The notes under the pieces: model-generated
What the model saw: the letters and a program-made list of their open reading frames with translations, nothing else
The model's database searches: none
Told to the model about the DNA's origin: nothing
Source of the DNA: JAQUOT01 sp041651575
GTDB taxonomy: Archaea > Nanobdellota > Nanobdellia > SCGC-AAA011-G17 > JAFCDX01
DNA: 64,000 nucleotides
Assembly: GCA_041651575.1 (NCBI GenBank)
Contig: JBAZJB010000001.1
Location: forward strand, 310,001 to 374,000
Direction: 5' to 3'
In this document: positions 1 to 7,742 of the stretch, piece by piece
How the letters are laid out: every line of letters starts with the position of its first letter
How positions within the stretch are numbered: position 1 is the first letter of the stretch
Translations under genes and position numbers: made by a program

Positions 1-409
1 CGCGCCTGAGAGCTCATATCGACGGCGCGGTTTGCTACGACGATGTCGGCTCGCCTTATCCTGGCTGTGCAGAAGCAGCCAAGGGTGGGGGTGTTCACCC
101 ATTAAAAAGGCTCGTGAGCTGGGTTCAATACGTTGCGAAACAGTATGTTCGATATCTAGTGGAGGTGTTCGTGTCTGAGTGGAAAGATCATTTAGTACGA
201 GAGGAACGGTGGTCTGGGGCCTCTGGTGTATCTGTTATCTGATAAGGTAGGCAGAGCAGCTACGCCCCTTGGGATAAGAACTGAAAGCATCTAAGTTCGA
301 AGCCCTCCGCGAAAAGAGACACACATAAAATGCTCATAGAAGATGAGCTTGATAGGATCGAGGTGTAAGCATCAAGGTAACGAGATGTTCAGCCTGCGGT
401 TACTAACAT
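1..409 (+). rRNA. 23S ribosomal RNA, 3' end (partial)
   Basis: The 3' terminal part of large-subunit rRNA, cut by the window edge. The universally conserved sarcin-ricin stretch (AGTACGAGAGGAAC) lies at about 194-207, followed by the usual helices near the 3' end. The base composition is far more GC-rich than the flanking DNA. The exact 3' end is estimated from where the conserved sequence stops and a T-run begins. No 5S gene follows; the 5S gene of this window sits 63 kb away. Confidence 0.97.
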
Positions 410-420
410 TTTTTTCCAAA
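409..420 (+). terminator. T-run after 23S rRNA
   Basis: A run of T residues follows directly on the last conserved rRNA bases. Archaeal transcription stops at such U-runs without needing a hairpin. The assignment rests on position and composition only. Confidence 0.4.
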
Positions 421-492
421 AATCCTATGCACATTTATTTTTTATTTCTATAAATTTTTCCAAATCCTAAATTTTAATTTCTTAAAACATTA

Positions 493-505
493 AATTTATA
501 TATAG
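493..505 (+). promoter_or_regulatory. TATA element of the RNase P RNA gene
   Basis: AAATTTATATATAG is centred about 25 bases before the first paired base of the RNase P RNA, the expected archaeal TATA to start-site distance. The RNA therefore appears to have its own promoter and not to be processed from the 23S transcript. Confidence 0.6.
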
Positions 506-523
506 CTATTGCAGTATACATTA

Positions 524-855
524 TGTAGGTAAGATAGCTAACTATCGCTTGCAAAAGTGAGGAAAGTCCGTCCACTAAACTTTTGATAAAAATCAAAAGA
601 TAATATCGGTTGCTTGTCTTGACACAAGTTCCAGAAATGGAAGGCAACTGCTCAGAAACGGAATGTCCTTTAGCTGTTATAAAAATGTGGCTGTGAAATT
701 TCTCGTGAGAGAGATGAGTTAACCAGCTGAATAGGTTAAAGGGAACATTGAAACGACAGACCCTATCAGTGCAAGTCTGTAAAGACGCTTAGTAGAATGT
801 TAGCACAATCTTTCCAAATGGAGATTGACAAAAGACGGCTTATTTCTTACCTACA
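524..855 (+). ncRNA. rnpB: RNase P RNA (archaeal type)
   Basis: Catalytic RNA of RNase P, which cuts the 5' leader from pre-tRNAs. The ends form a perfect 10-bp P1 helix: bases 524-533 are complementary to 846-855. The conserved GAGGAAAGTCCG block follows P1 at about 560-572. The 3' conserved block lies near 790-845 (AGTAGAATGTTAGCAC, then ACAAAAGACGGCTTA). Length of about 332 nt is normal for archaeal A-type RNA. A TATA element sits 25 bases upstream. The protein subunit Rpp21 is encoded at the other end of the window. Confidence 0.95.
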
Positions 856-873
856 TTTTATTTTTAAAAAAAA

Positions 874-1251
874 TTAGGAATCAAAATAAATTGAATAATT
901 TGTTTTTCCTATTTTTAAATAAATAATTTTCTTTTCAGAAGAAATCTCTCTCTCAAGTCCTATATAATTTGCATTTGGTTCTTTTCCTTCTCTTAGACAC
1001 ATGTCTTCTAATTTAGAGTTCTTAGCACTATAAAATTTATCTGATCTTATAGCAATATGTAAATCAGATCCGGGTGGGTGAATTTTAATATTTCCAGCAA
1101 CCCCTGCAATAGCATTTCCACTTCCCTTTAGTTCATAATTTTCTAAAAGGGCGTGCACTCCATCTATAAGTTTACTAAACTTTCCAGGGCAGTTATCTCT
1201 TGCGATATACATAACTTCTACTTCATCTTTCTTTTCTTGGTTTTCTTCCAT
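874..1251 (-). CDS. hypothetical protein, 125 aa
   Basis: I do not recognise this protein. It is a soluble polypeptide with an acidic, lysine-rich N-terminus (about residues 1-14), then a mixed helix/strand region with one CPGKF and one MCLR cysteine and a C-terminal strand-rich tail. No signal peptide or membrane segment is visible. GAGGAG lies 7 bases before the ATG, and a TATA-like CTTAAATAAAA about 26 bases before it, so either a leadered or a leaderless start is possible. It is divergent from the Lrp-type regulator. Confidence 0.7.
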   Translation of the reverse strand: MEENQEKKDEVEVMYIARDNCPGKFSKLIDGVHALLENYELKGSGNAIAGVAGNIKIHPPGSDLHIAIRSDKFYSAKNSKLEDMCLREGKEPNANYIGLEREISSEKKIIYLKIGKTNYSIYFDS

Positions 1252-1404
1252 TTTTTATCTCCTCTCTTTTTTATTTAAGGACAGTAGAGAAACTGTCTCA
1301 TTTATTTTGTTATTATTTTATAGTAGTATTATATATATTAAAGTTCTTATTAGATTTTGACCGAAAAACGTTAAATTTAAATAGAATAAACAATTAAAGG
1401 TTAT
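1252..1404. promoter_or_regulatory. divergent intergenic promoter region
   Basis: This spacer separates two divergent genes. It holds TATA-like elements for both (TTAAATTTAAAT near 1371-1382 for the plus gene, CTTAAATAAA on the minus strand near 1274) and a small inverted repeat, GACAG/CTGTC, near 1281-1299. No RNA gene is seen here. Confidence 0.4.
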
Positions 1405-2379
1405 ATGGAAACTACAAAGCTAGATTTAATAGATAAAAAGATTTTAACAGAATTAGATAAAAATTGCAGAATTCCTAACTCAATATTAGCTAAAAAAGTA
1501 GGAAGATCAAGAGAAGCAGTAAAATATAGAATAGAACAATTAGTAGAGAAAGGGATAATTACTAATTTCATTACTTCAATAAACCCTAATAAAATGGGTT
1601 ATTATATGTTTAAAGTTTATTTACAATTAGAAAACATTCCTGAAGAAAGAGAAAAATTCTATGAATACCTTAAAACTCAAAAAAGTGTTTATTGGATGGG
1701 AATTTCTGATGGAGCATTTGATTGTGTTTTCGCTATTCTAGCAAAAGATATTGTAGAATATTATAAACTGATAAATAAAATTTTACATCAATTTAAGGAA
1801 TTAATTGTTAGAAAAGTTCTAGGAACTATGGTTGATACTCATCAATATAATAAAAAGTTCTTTATTAACGATAAAAACGGAAATTATGTTATATTTGGTG
1901 GAGAAAAAGTAGATAATAAATTAGACAGCGTAGATAAAAAATTATTAGATATATTGGCTAATGATGCAAGAATACCTATAACAGAATTAGCAAAAAAAGC
2001 AGAATCTACTGTTGAAATTATAAGAAGAAAAATAAAAAATCTTGAAGAAAAAGGGATAATCTTGGGGTATAGAATATCTATAGATTTAAATAAATTAGGT
2101 TATGAATTTTTTAAAGCAATTATTTACTTCAAATCATTATCTTCCGAAAACGAAAAAGCACTTTTTGAATGGATGAGAACAAATCCCAGCTCTGTTTATT
2201 ATATTAGAAGTTTAACTAGTTGGGAAGCAGAATTTGAATTTGTCGTAGAAAATTATCTGCAATTTAATAGCATAATAAATAATCTTAGAAAAACTTTTCC
2301 AACAGTAATAAGCCATTGTGAACATTTAATAATGATATATGAAGTATGGATGCCTGCATACAAAGAACTATTCAAATAG
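1405..2379 (+). CDS. Lrp/AsnC-family regulator with two winged-HTH units
   Basis: DNA-binding transcription regulator. It is a tandem duplication of the Lrp/AsnC architecture. Residues 5-60 form the first winged HTH (LDLIDKKILTEL ... RSREAVKYRIEQLVEKGII). A ligand-sensor-like alpha/beta region follows, then a second HTH near residues 173-225 (LDSVDKKLLDIL ... KIKNLEEKGII) and another sensor-like half. Usual Lrp proteins are about 150 aa with one HTH, so 324 aa with two units is a fused dimer. Double-HTH Lrp proteins occur in archaea. The effector and targets cannot be read from the sequence. Confidence 0.88.
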   Translation: METTKLDLIDKKILTELDKNCRIPNSILAKKVGRSREAVKYRIEQLVEKGIITNFITSINPNKMGYYMFKVYLQLENIPEEREKFYEYLKTQKSVYWMGISDGAFDCVFAILAKDIVEYYKLINKILHQFKELIVRKVLGTMVDTHQYNKKFFINDKNGNYVIFGGEKVDNKLDSVDKKLLDILANDARIPITELAKKAESTVEIIRRKIKNLEEKGIILGYRISIDLNKLGYEFFKAIIYFKSLSSENEKALFEWMRTNPSSVYYIRSLTSWEAEFEFVVENYLQFNSIINNLRKTFPTVISHCEHLIMIYEVWMPAYKELFK

Positions 2380-2390
2380 TTAACCAAAAC

Positions 2391-2400
2391 CTTTTTATAT
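2391..2400 (+). promoter_or_regulatory. TATA element of Sec61-beta gene
   Basis: TTTTTATATACTTT is centred about 26 bases before the ATG at 2421, which supports a leaderless transcript and helps choose that ATG over an upstream in-frame ATG at 2346. Confidence 0.55.
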
Positions 2401-2420
2401 ACTTTAATTTTAAGAAATTC

Positions 2421-2585
2421 ATGGCAGATGATAAAATACAACTACCAAGTTCTGGTGGAGGATTAGTAAGATATTTTGATGAATATAAAAGTAGATTATC
2501 TATCCCCCCTGTATATATAATTGCCTTTATAATATTAATAATAATTCTTGAAATTTGGTTACATAAAAGTAAGGTGTTTGGATAA
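2421..2585 (+). CDS. secG: preprotein translocase subunit Sec61-beta (SecG)
   Basis: Small tail-anchored subunit of the SecYEG/Sec61 channel. The 54-aa protein has the archaeal Sec61-beta form: a polar N-terminus with a glycine patch (SSGGGLVRYFDE, residues 9-20), then one C-terminal membrane helix (about residues 29-46, IPPVYIIAFIILII). An in-frame ATG 75 bases upstream overlaps the Lrp-type gene and would add an unrelated N-terminus, while a TATA element 26 bases before 2421 supports this start. It is directly followed by NAC, another nascent-chain factor. Confidence 0.9.
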   Translation: MADDKIQLPSSGGGLVRYFDEYKSRLSIPPVYIIAFIILIIILEIWLHKSKVFG

Positions 2586-2587
2586 AA

Positions 2588-2911
2588 ATGTTTGACGCAA
2601 TGGATCCAAGATTAGTAAAAGCTGCAATGAAAAAGTTAGGTATTAAACAAGAAGAAGTTGCTGCAAACAAAGTTATAATAGAAAAACAGGATAATTCTAA
2701 AATAATAATAAATAATCCTCAAGTTACAAAAGTAGATATGCAAGGAAATGTTTCTTTTCAAATTTCTGGAAATATTTCTGAAGAAGAATTCGATGAAAGT
2801 GATTTAGATATGATAATTGAGCAAACAAAAGTCTCTAAATCTAAAGCTCTTGAAACGCTAAAAAAGAATAATGGGGACATAGCAAAAACGATCCTAGATC
2901 TAAAGAAATAA
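2588..2911 (+). CDS. nac: nascent polypeptide-associated complex protein (NAC)
   Basis: Ribosome-associated factor that binds emerging nascent chains; archaeal NAC is a homodimer. The 107-aa protein has the N-terminal MDPRLVKAAMKKLGI segment, the central NAC beta domain (about residues 30-65) and a C-terminal UBA helix bundle (about residues 68-106, with VSKSKALETLKKNNGDIAKTI). Length and domain order match archaeal NAC. It starts 2 bases after the Sec61-beta stop, so the two are probably co-transcribed. Confidence 0.95.
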   Translation: MFDAMDPRLVKAAMKKLGIKQEEVAANKVIIEKQDNSKIIINNPQVTKVDMQGNVSFQISGNISEEEFDESDLDMIIEQTKVSKSKALETLKKNNGDIAKTILDLKK

Positions 2912-2960
2912 GCCTTTATAACCCAAAACCTATATAAATTTGTTCTACCTTCTAAATAGT

Positions 2961-3455
2961 ATGGAAGATTACTATAAACACTTGGCTCTGGCAAAACAAA
3001 CCTTAATGAGGGCAGACCACATGACTTATATGACATATCCTCTAGTTAAAGATCTAAAAATGTTTACTTATATTTTAGAAAATATTTACTCTTCAATTTT
3101 AAATACAATGGAAGCAGTTTTACAATATGATAGATTATACAAAAGAATTTCTCCTTTACCAGAAAATTTTGATTCAAGATTTCAAATATTTAAAAGTAAA
3201 TCATCTAAATTTCATAATTTATCTATAGAGCATATGGAATTCATTCAAGAATTAAAAATGATGGTAGAATCTCATAAACAAAGTAATATGGAATTCATAA
3301 GACAAGATAAATTAATAATTTGTTCACCTACTTTTAAAACAAAAACTTTAAATGTAGATGTGATTAAAAGTTATTTAGTTAAAACAAGAAAATTTTTAAT
3401 AGAAGTCGAGTCTATGCTAAAAAAAGAGGAGTATCTTGTAAAAAGAGAAGATTAA
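2961..3455 (+). CDS. helical protein, paralogue of the next gene
   Basis: I do not recognise a named family. The 164-aa product is almost wholly alpha-helical. It opens with a four-helix-like pattern (YYKHLALAKQTLMRADHMTYMTYPLV). The following gene begins with a similar pattern (EAKEELKRADHSIYITLKYV), so the two look like paralogues. No membrane segment is present. A TATA (CTATATAAATTT, near 2931) about 26 bases upstream selects the ATG at 2961 over an in-frame ATG at 2940. It lies between NAC and a MinD-like ATPase. Confidence 0.75.
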   Translation: MEDYYKHLALAKQTLMRADHMTYMTYPLVKDLKMFTYILENIYSSILNTMEAVLQYDRLYKRISPLPENFDSRFQIFKSKSSKFHNLSIEHMEFIQELKMMVESHKQSNMEFIRQDKLIICSPTFKTKTLNVDVIKSYLVKTRKFLIEVESMLKKEEYLVKRED

Positions 3456-3462
3456 TTCTAAA

Positions 3463-3903
3463 ATGAAAAATACTTTAGAAGAAGCAAAGGAAGAATTGAA
3501 ACGAGCAGATCACTCTATTTATATTACTTTAAAATATGTGAGAACTTGTGATATTATTCTTAATACTATTAAAAGATTGATAAATGCTTTTGATTTGGGT
3601 ATATTAGCTTTATTAAAAAAACTACATGAAAATAAAAAAATAAAACAAATACCAATTTCTGTTGTAGAAAGGTCGGACCTAATAGAAAAAATGTTGCCAA
3701 AAACAAAACCTTTTTTAAAATATTATAAAACTTTTAAAAAATTAACAAAATGTGAATATTCCACCAAAGAAGAATTTAGAAAGCATATTACGCTGATTAG
3801 CAAAGATAAAAAACCAATAGAAGTAAACGTAGATACTCTAATTGAATATTTTGAAAAAACCATAGAATTTATAAGGTTCGTAGAACAAAAAATTAATGAG
3901 TAA
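3463..3903 (+). CDS. helical protein, paralogue of the preceding gene
   Basis: The 146-aa product is all-helical and resembles the preceding protein in its first 40 residues, sharing the Lys-Arg-Ala-Asp-His pattern after an amphipathic helix. It ends with a long helix rich in Glu and Phe. It starts 7 bases after the previous stop and its 3' end overlaps the MinD-like gene by 8 bases, so the three genes form an operon. A structural or partner role with the ATPase is possible but is inference only. Confidence 0.75.
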   Translation: MKNTLEEAKEELKRADHSIYITLKYVRTCDIILNTIKRLINAFDLGILALLKKLHENKKIKQIPISVVERSDLIEKMLPKTKPFLKYYKTFKKLTKCEYSTKEEFRKHITLISKDKKPIEVNVDTLIEYFEKTIEFIRFVEQKINE

Positions 3904-4684
3904 AATGACACACCATATAGCAATTTGCTCAGGCAAAGGAGGAACAGGAAAAACAAGCACTGCTATTAATTTAGCTGCTGCATTTAAACATTTTGATAAA
4001 GATACTACAATTATTGATGCTTCTTTAACAACTCCCAATTTAGGTGTTTACATGGGATTTCCTAAAACTTCTATAAGTATACATGATGTATTGAAAGGAA
4101 AAAACCATGCAACAGAAGCAGTATATGTTCATCCTTCTGGATTAAAATTATTATTAGGGAGTATTAATGTAAAAGAATTAGTTAATTTATATCCTGAACA
4201 TTTAAAACAAGCTATTAAAGATTTGAAAGGTACTTCTGAATTAATTATTATAGATAATGCAGCAGGAATTGGTCGTGAAGTAATTGCTGGAATGAAAAAT
4301 TCTGATGAAATATTAATTGTTACAAATCCAGATTTAGTTTCTGTTACAGATGCTTTGAGAACAATAAAAATTGCTGAAAGTCTTGGAAAACCAATAAGAG
4401 GAATTGTTGTTACAAAAGTAAAAAATACCAGTCATGAATTAAGTATTAAAAATATAGAAGAACTTCTTGAAAAAGATGTTATTTCAATTGTACCTTATGA
4501 TGATTTAATTAAAAGTTCTATAACTCATAAAGATGCTCTTGTTAATTTACATCCAAATTCTAAAGCGTCTTTAGCTTACAAGGAATTAGCTGCTAAAATT
4601 CTAGGAATGCCTTACAAAGAAGAAAAACTTGTAAAAGAACATAAATTATCAAGAATGTTTAGGTTCTTTGGCATTAGAAAGTAG
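3896..4684 (+). CDS. minD: MinD/ParA-family P-loop ATPase
   Basis: Deviant-Walker ATPase of the MinD/Mrp/ParA superfamily. The P-loop KGGTGKT is at residues 14-20 with the signature lysine at its start. A switch region (IIIDNAAGIG, about 115-124) takes the place of the usual DxPxG Walker B form. Members position cell-division or other large assemblies in an ATP-dependent way. The C-terminus carries a short basic amphipathic stretch (EHKLSRMFRFFGIRK) that looks like a MinD membrane-targeting helix. It overlaps the upstream helical gene by 8 bases. Assigning it to division, as opposed to another MinD-like job, is inference. Confidence 0.88.
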   Translation: MSKMTHHIAICSGKGGTGKTSTAINLAAAFKHFDKDTTIIDASLTTPNLGVYMGFPKTSISIHDVLKGKNHATEAVYVHPSGLKLLLGSINVKELVNLYPEHLKQAIKDLKGTSELIIIDNAAGIGREVIAGMKNSDEILIVTNPDLVSVTDALRTIKIAESLGKPIRGIVVTKVKNTSHELSIKNIEELLEKDVISIVPYDDLIKSSITHKDALVNLHPNSKASLAYKELAAKILGMPYKEEKLVKEHKLSRMFRFFGIRK

Positions 4685-4803
4685 AAATATTTATATACTA
4701 GAGTATATACTTCTTTATTATCGAGCCATGAAAAGTGATTTGATTCATCCAGGTTGTTGAAAGAGAAGATTTATTTAGTTCTTATTATATTGAAATTTTA
4801 GAT
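4685..4803 (+). promoter_or_regulatory. leader region before tRNA-His
   Basis: This spacer holds two TATA-like elements. TTTATATACT near 4690-4699 would start a transcript near 4718, and TTTATTTA near 4770-4777 is placed correctly for the tRNA. Between them is a 10-codon open frame (4728-4760, ATG to TGA) containing one His codon. I see no RNA gene signature in the first transcript region. Confidence 0.35.
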
Positions 4804-4876
4804 GACCGATGTAGTATAACGGTTATTATATGCGGCTGTGGCCCGCATGAAGAGGGTTCAACTCCCTCCTTCGGTC
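4804..4876 (+). tRNA. tRNA-His (GTG)
   Basis: Cloverleaf with anticodon GTG in the loop CTGTGGC. The anticodon stem is TGCGG/CCGCA and the T-arm GAGGG-TTCAACT-CCCTC. Aligning from the T-arm and D-arm places G4804 at position -1, opposite C73 (4876), the identity pair of tRNA-His, so G-1 appears to be genome-encoded. One acceptor pair (position 6:67) is T:T. CCA is not encoded. The gene for its synthetase begins 22 bases downstream. Confidence 0.93.
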
Positions 4877-4898
4877 CTTTTACCTCAGAGGTGAAAAA

Positions 4899-6044
4899 AT
4901 GGAAACTATAAAAGGGTTTAGAGATATTATTGGAATTGATGCAATTAAAAGAGAAAGAATTAAAGAGATTCTTATAAAAAACTTTAAACTTTATGGTTTT
5001 GAACCTGCAGAAACACCTATAATTGAAGCAGAAGAGTTTGTTAAAGCAGATAATACAAGTGAAGTTATCTCTGATATTTATAGATTACAAGATAAAGGAC
5101 AAAGAAAATTAGCTTTGAGATATGAATTTACTTTTCAATTAAAAAGACTTGCTCAAAACAAAAAATTACCTTTTAAAAGATATCAACTTGGAGAAGTTTT
5201 TAGAGATGAACCTGTAAGTTCTAATAGATTCAGGCAATTTACTCAATGTGATGTTGATATTGTTGGTTCTAGTATAAAAGATGAAGCAGAAATATTATCT
5301 CTGACTAAAAAAATCTTTGAAGATTTAAAAATTGATTGTGTAATTTATATGAATAATAGAAAATTACTAAATGAAATACTTGATAAAAATAATATTTTTA
5401 ATAAAATAGAAGTTATAAAAGAAATTGATAAATTGGATAAATTAGATGAGAAAGAGATAAAAGAAAACTTAAAAAAGTATAAAGCAGAAAAAATACTTGA
5501 TATATTTAAAAAACCAGAATCTTATTTTAAAACCTTTGATTCTTATAAAGAAATTGAAGAACTTAAAAAATATTGTGAATATTATAATGTTGAAATTAAG
5601 TTTTTACCTTCTTTAGCTAGAGGTTTAAGTTATTATAACGGAACTATTTTTGAAATAAAAACAAAAGAGATGAAAGAAACTATTTGTGCAGGAGGAAGTT
5701 ATTTAATTAATAATATTCAATCTAGTGGAATTTCTTTTGGATTGGATAGAATTGGTTCTATTGCTCAAGTTGATGTTGATGAAAAAAAGGTTTTGATAAT
5801 TTCTCTAGAACAAGATAAAAATTCAATAGAACTAGTTAAAAAATTAAGAAAAAACTTTGTTTCTGTAGATATAATGTTCGGAAAAGTTTCTAAAGCTTTG
5901 GAATTTGCAAATTCTTATAATATTCCTTATGTTGTGTTCATTGGAGCTGAAGAAATTAAAAAGAAAAAATATAAATTAAGAGACATGAAAACAGGCAAAG
6001 AAACTTATTTATCTGAAAAAGATTTAATTAAGAAGTTACTATAA
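4899..6044 (+). CDS. hisS: histidyl-tRNA synthetase
   Basis: Class II aminoacyl-tRNA synthetase that charges tRNA-His. Motif 2 is visible as YQLGEVFRDEP (about residues 94-104), the histidine-specific loop as LARGLSYYNGTIFE (about 240-253) and motif 3 as SFGLDRIGS (about 280-288). A C-terminal anticodon-binding domain follows. At 381 aa it is shorter than the usual 410-430 aa, with a compact insertion domain. It sits immediately downstream of tRNA-His, so the enzyme and its substrate may share a transcript. The last 26 bases recur at 7353-7378. Confidence 0.96.
   Translation: METIKGFRDIIGIDAIKRERIKEILIKNFKLYGFEPAETPIIEAEEFVKADNTSEVISDIYRLQDKGQRKLALRYEFTFQLKRLAQNKKLPFKRYQLGEVFRDEPVSSNRFRQFTQCDVDIVGSSIKDEAEILSLTKKIFEDLKIDCVIYMNNRKLLNEILDKNNIFNKIEVIKEIDKLDKLDEKEIKENLKKYKAEKILDIFKKPESYFKTFDSYKEIEELKKYCEYYNVEIKFLPSLARGLSYYNGTIFEIKTKEMKETICAGGSYLINNIQSSGISFGLDRIGSIAQVDVDEKKVLIISLEQDKNSIELVKKLRKNFVSVDIMFGKVSKALEFANSYNIPYVVFIGAEEIKKKKYKLRDMKTGKETYLSEKDLIKKLL
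6017..6042 (+). repeat. 26-bp repeat B, copy 1 (3' end of hisS)
   Basis: The bases coding for the last residues and most of the stop codon of hisS are repeated exactly at 7353-7378 in non-coding DNA. In both places the repeat lies just before the 3' end of a minus-strand gene. It marks the left boundary of the first cassette-like module. Confidence 0.8.
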
Positions 6045-6054
6045 AATTATTGTT

Positions 6055-6582
6055 TTAAAAATTTCTTTTTTTCTTATAAGCTAAAAGACCATACAAATCC
6101 TGCAAAGCTGAAAAACCAGCCAAGATACCAAGCCCCATACTCCCCAAAAACCCTAAAACCATATAGTCTTTAATCTTTTCATTTCTTTTAAAATTTGGAA
6201 TAGATTGTTCTATTGCTAATTTTTCTTTATTTGCAATCTCTAATTTATTAGTTATATCAGAAGAATCTTTTTGAAGTTGTTCAGTATTCAAATAAGGAGT
6301 TAAAAATTTGTAATCTAATCCTTTTTTAACTTCAGAAATTTTCCAAGATTTATATTGTAAATCATCAATTGTATTGACTAAAACTCCATATTGTTGTTTA
6401 GTTTGATTATCCATTCCATTTAGATGATTATATCTATCAAACATTTTTTTTGAAATATAACTTGAAGATGTTGAAAGAGAAAGTATAGCTAAACTAATTA
6501 ATAAAGATTTTTTAGTCCTTTTTCTAATTAATTCAAGTGTCTGAGATTGTATATCGACTTGGTTTTGTGATTTTTGTACCAT
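6055..6582 (-). CDS. hypothetical membrane protein with coiled coil, 175 aa
   Basis: I do not recognise a family. After a basic N-terminus (IRKRTKK) there is a membrane helix at about residues 28-46. A long polar helical, coiled-coil-like region (about 50-135) follows, then a second glycine-rich membrane helix (about 142-162) and a basic tail. This is a helical hairpin with an extra-membrane coil. A TATA (ATTTATAAAT at 6604-6613) sits 26 bases before the start, inside repeat A, giving a leaderless mRNA. It converges on hisS. Confidence 0.72.
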   Translation of the reverse strand: MVQKSQNQVDIQSQTLELIRKRTKKSLLISLAILSLSTSSSYISKKMFDRYNHLNGMDNQTKQQYGVLVNTIDDLQYKSWKISEVKKGLDYKFLTPYLNTEQLQKDSSDITNKLEIANKEKLAIEQSIPNFKRNEKIKDYMVLGFLGSMGLGILAGFSALQDLYGLLAYKKKRNF

Positions 6583-6603
6583 ACTTTTTTAGTATAATTT
6601 AAC

Positions 6604-6680
6604 ATTTATAAATCTTTCTATATGTAACTACTTTAGAGTAATATTATAACCTTTAAAACTAACCTTTTTAAACTAATAAT
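6604..6680. repeat. 77-bp repeat A, copy 1: divergent promoter element
   Basis: This segment between divergent genes recurs almost unchanged at 7654-7729 and in part at 9247-9290. Each full copy carries two back-to-back core promoters. ATTTATAAAT serves the minus gene 26 bases away, and TTTTTAAA serves the plus gene 26 bases away. The middle (GTAACTACTTTAGAGTAATATT) is also conserved and may be a regulator site. Confidence 0.85.
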
Positions 6681-6693
6681 TCTTTAGAAATAT

Positions 6694-7347
6694 ATGGTTT
6701 GGGATTTAAAAAGAGAGCTTGGAAGAAAAGCAATTCACTTACTATCTTTATCTTTCTTAATAATTTATATTTTAGTTTCTTCCACATTTAATCATAAAAT
6801 CGCTTTATTGATTCTTTCATTTATATTAATTATTTTAATAGAATTAGAATATCTTAGAATTGAAATAGGAGCAAAAATACCTATTCTTCATGAATTATGG
6901 CAAAAATTTCGTAGAAAAAAAGAAAAACATTCTTTAGGTGGAGAAGTATTTTTCTTGATAGGTTCTATAATCTGTCTAGCTGTATTTGATTTAAGAATTG
7001 CAGCTGCTGCTATTTTAATGACTACTTTTGGAGATATGGCTGCTGCTTTAATAGGAAAAAGATTTGGAAGAACCTGGATAACAAAGAAACTTGCTCTTGA
7101 AGGAATATTAGCTGAATTAATTGTTGATTTAATAATTGGTTTTTTAATTGTAAGAACTTCATTATGGTTGTTAGATGGCTCTCCTTTAGGAACTCCAATA
7201 TGGCCAATAATAATTGGTATGGCAATAACTGCTACTTTAGTTGAAAGTCTTGTAAGTAAATTAGATGATAATTTGTTAATACCTTTATTTTCTGGTTTTG
7301 CTGGACAGATTATTTTAATGGTAATAACTTTTTTAGGATGGATTTAA
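6694..7347 (+). CDS. SEC59/DGK1/VTE5-type CTP-dependent lipid kinase-like membrane protein
   Basis: Polytopic membrane protein of the family that includes dolichol kinase, yeast Dgk1 and phytol kinases, which phosphorylate isoprenoid or diacyl lipids using CTP. Seven or so hydrophobic helices are visible. The hallmark GDMAAALIGKRFGR lies at about residues 112-125, and VESLVSKLDDNLLIP, the second conserved polar loop, at about 182-196. The 217-aa length fits single-domain archaeal members. Substrate is probably a polyprenol or geranylgeraniol-type lipid; that is inference. The start is 26 bases from a TTTTTAAA element in repeat A. Confidence 0.75.
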   Translation: MVWDLKRELGRKAIHLLSLSFLIIYILVSSTFNHKIALLILSFILIILIELEYLRIEIGAKIPILHELWQKFRRKKEKHSLGGEVFFLIGSIICLAVFDLRIAAAAILMTTFGDMAAALIGKRFGRTWITKKLALEGILAELIVDLIIGFLIVRTSLWLLDGSPLGTPIWPIIIGMAITATLVESLVSKLDDNLLIPLFSGFAGQIILMVITFLGWI

Positions 7348-7352
7348 AAAGG

Positions 7353-7378
7353 AAAAGATTTAATTAAGAAGTTACTAT
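7353..7378 (+). repeat. 26-bp repeat B, copy 2
   Basis: Exact copy of bases 6017-6042, which encode the hisS C-terminus. Here it is non-coding and follows the stop of the lipid-kinase-like gene by a few bases. It looks like a relic of a hisS 3' end left by duplication or insertion of the intervening 1.3 kb. Confidence 0.85.
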
Positions 7379-7383
7379 GATTT

Positions 7384-7623
7384 TTATTCTTTTTTTACTT
7401 TTACAATATTTTCTAATTTTTTAAAGTCAAATAATCTTTTTGCTTGTTCTACTGGTAAAATTAACATATCTGAAGGTAATTTTGGAAGATCTTCTTTATG
7501 CCTTGTTGTATAAATCCCCCAAACGTAAGGTGGTTGTGCTTCTGTTTGTATTGCAACAAATTTCACGCCCAGACTATTTGGGTCTAAAGCATCATACATA
7601 ACTGGCGTTTTTGAATAATCCAT
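7384..7623 (-). CDS. hypothetical protein, 79 aa
   Basis: I do not recognise it. It is a small soluble protein with a compact central region (FVAIQTEAQPPYVWGIYTT, residues 22-40) that looks like alternating strands, and a lysine-rich helical C-terminus. AAGGAG lies 5 bases before the ATG, so unlike its neighbours the start has a Shine-Dalgarno site. A TATA in repeat A lies about 35 bases upstream, leaving a short leader. It is unrelated to the minus gene occupying the same place in the previous module. Confidence 0.65.
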   Translation of the reverse strand: MDYSKTPVMYDALDPNSLGVKFVAIQTEAQPPYVWGIYTTRHKEDLPKLPSDMLILPVEQAKRLFDFKKLENIVKVKKE

Positions 7624-7653
7624 TTTAATCTCCTTACAAACGAAAATTATCTA

Positions 7654-7729
7654 ATTTATAAATCTTTCTATTTGTAACTACTTTAGAGTAATATTATAAC
7701 CCTTAAAATAAGCTTTTTAAACTAATAAT
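7654..7729. repeat. 76-bp repeat A, copy 2: divergent promoter element
   Basis: Near-identical to 6604-6680 (about eight differences by eye, plus one single-base gap) over its full length. It sits in the same position, between a minus gene and a plus gene. ATTTATAAAT points left, and TTTTTAAA lies 26 bases before the lipoprotein gene start. Confidence 0.85.
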
Positions 7730-7742
7730 CCCCTATAAACAA

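Noticed and set aside
4728..4760. Ten-codon frame as a histidine attenuator peptide
   Set aside because: It has only one His codon and no terminator/antiterminator pair; kept only as a remark on the leader.
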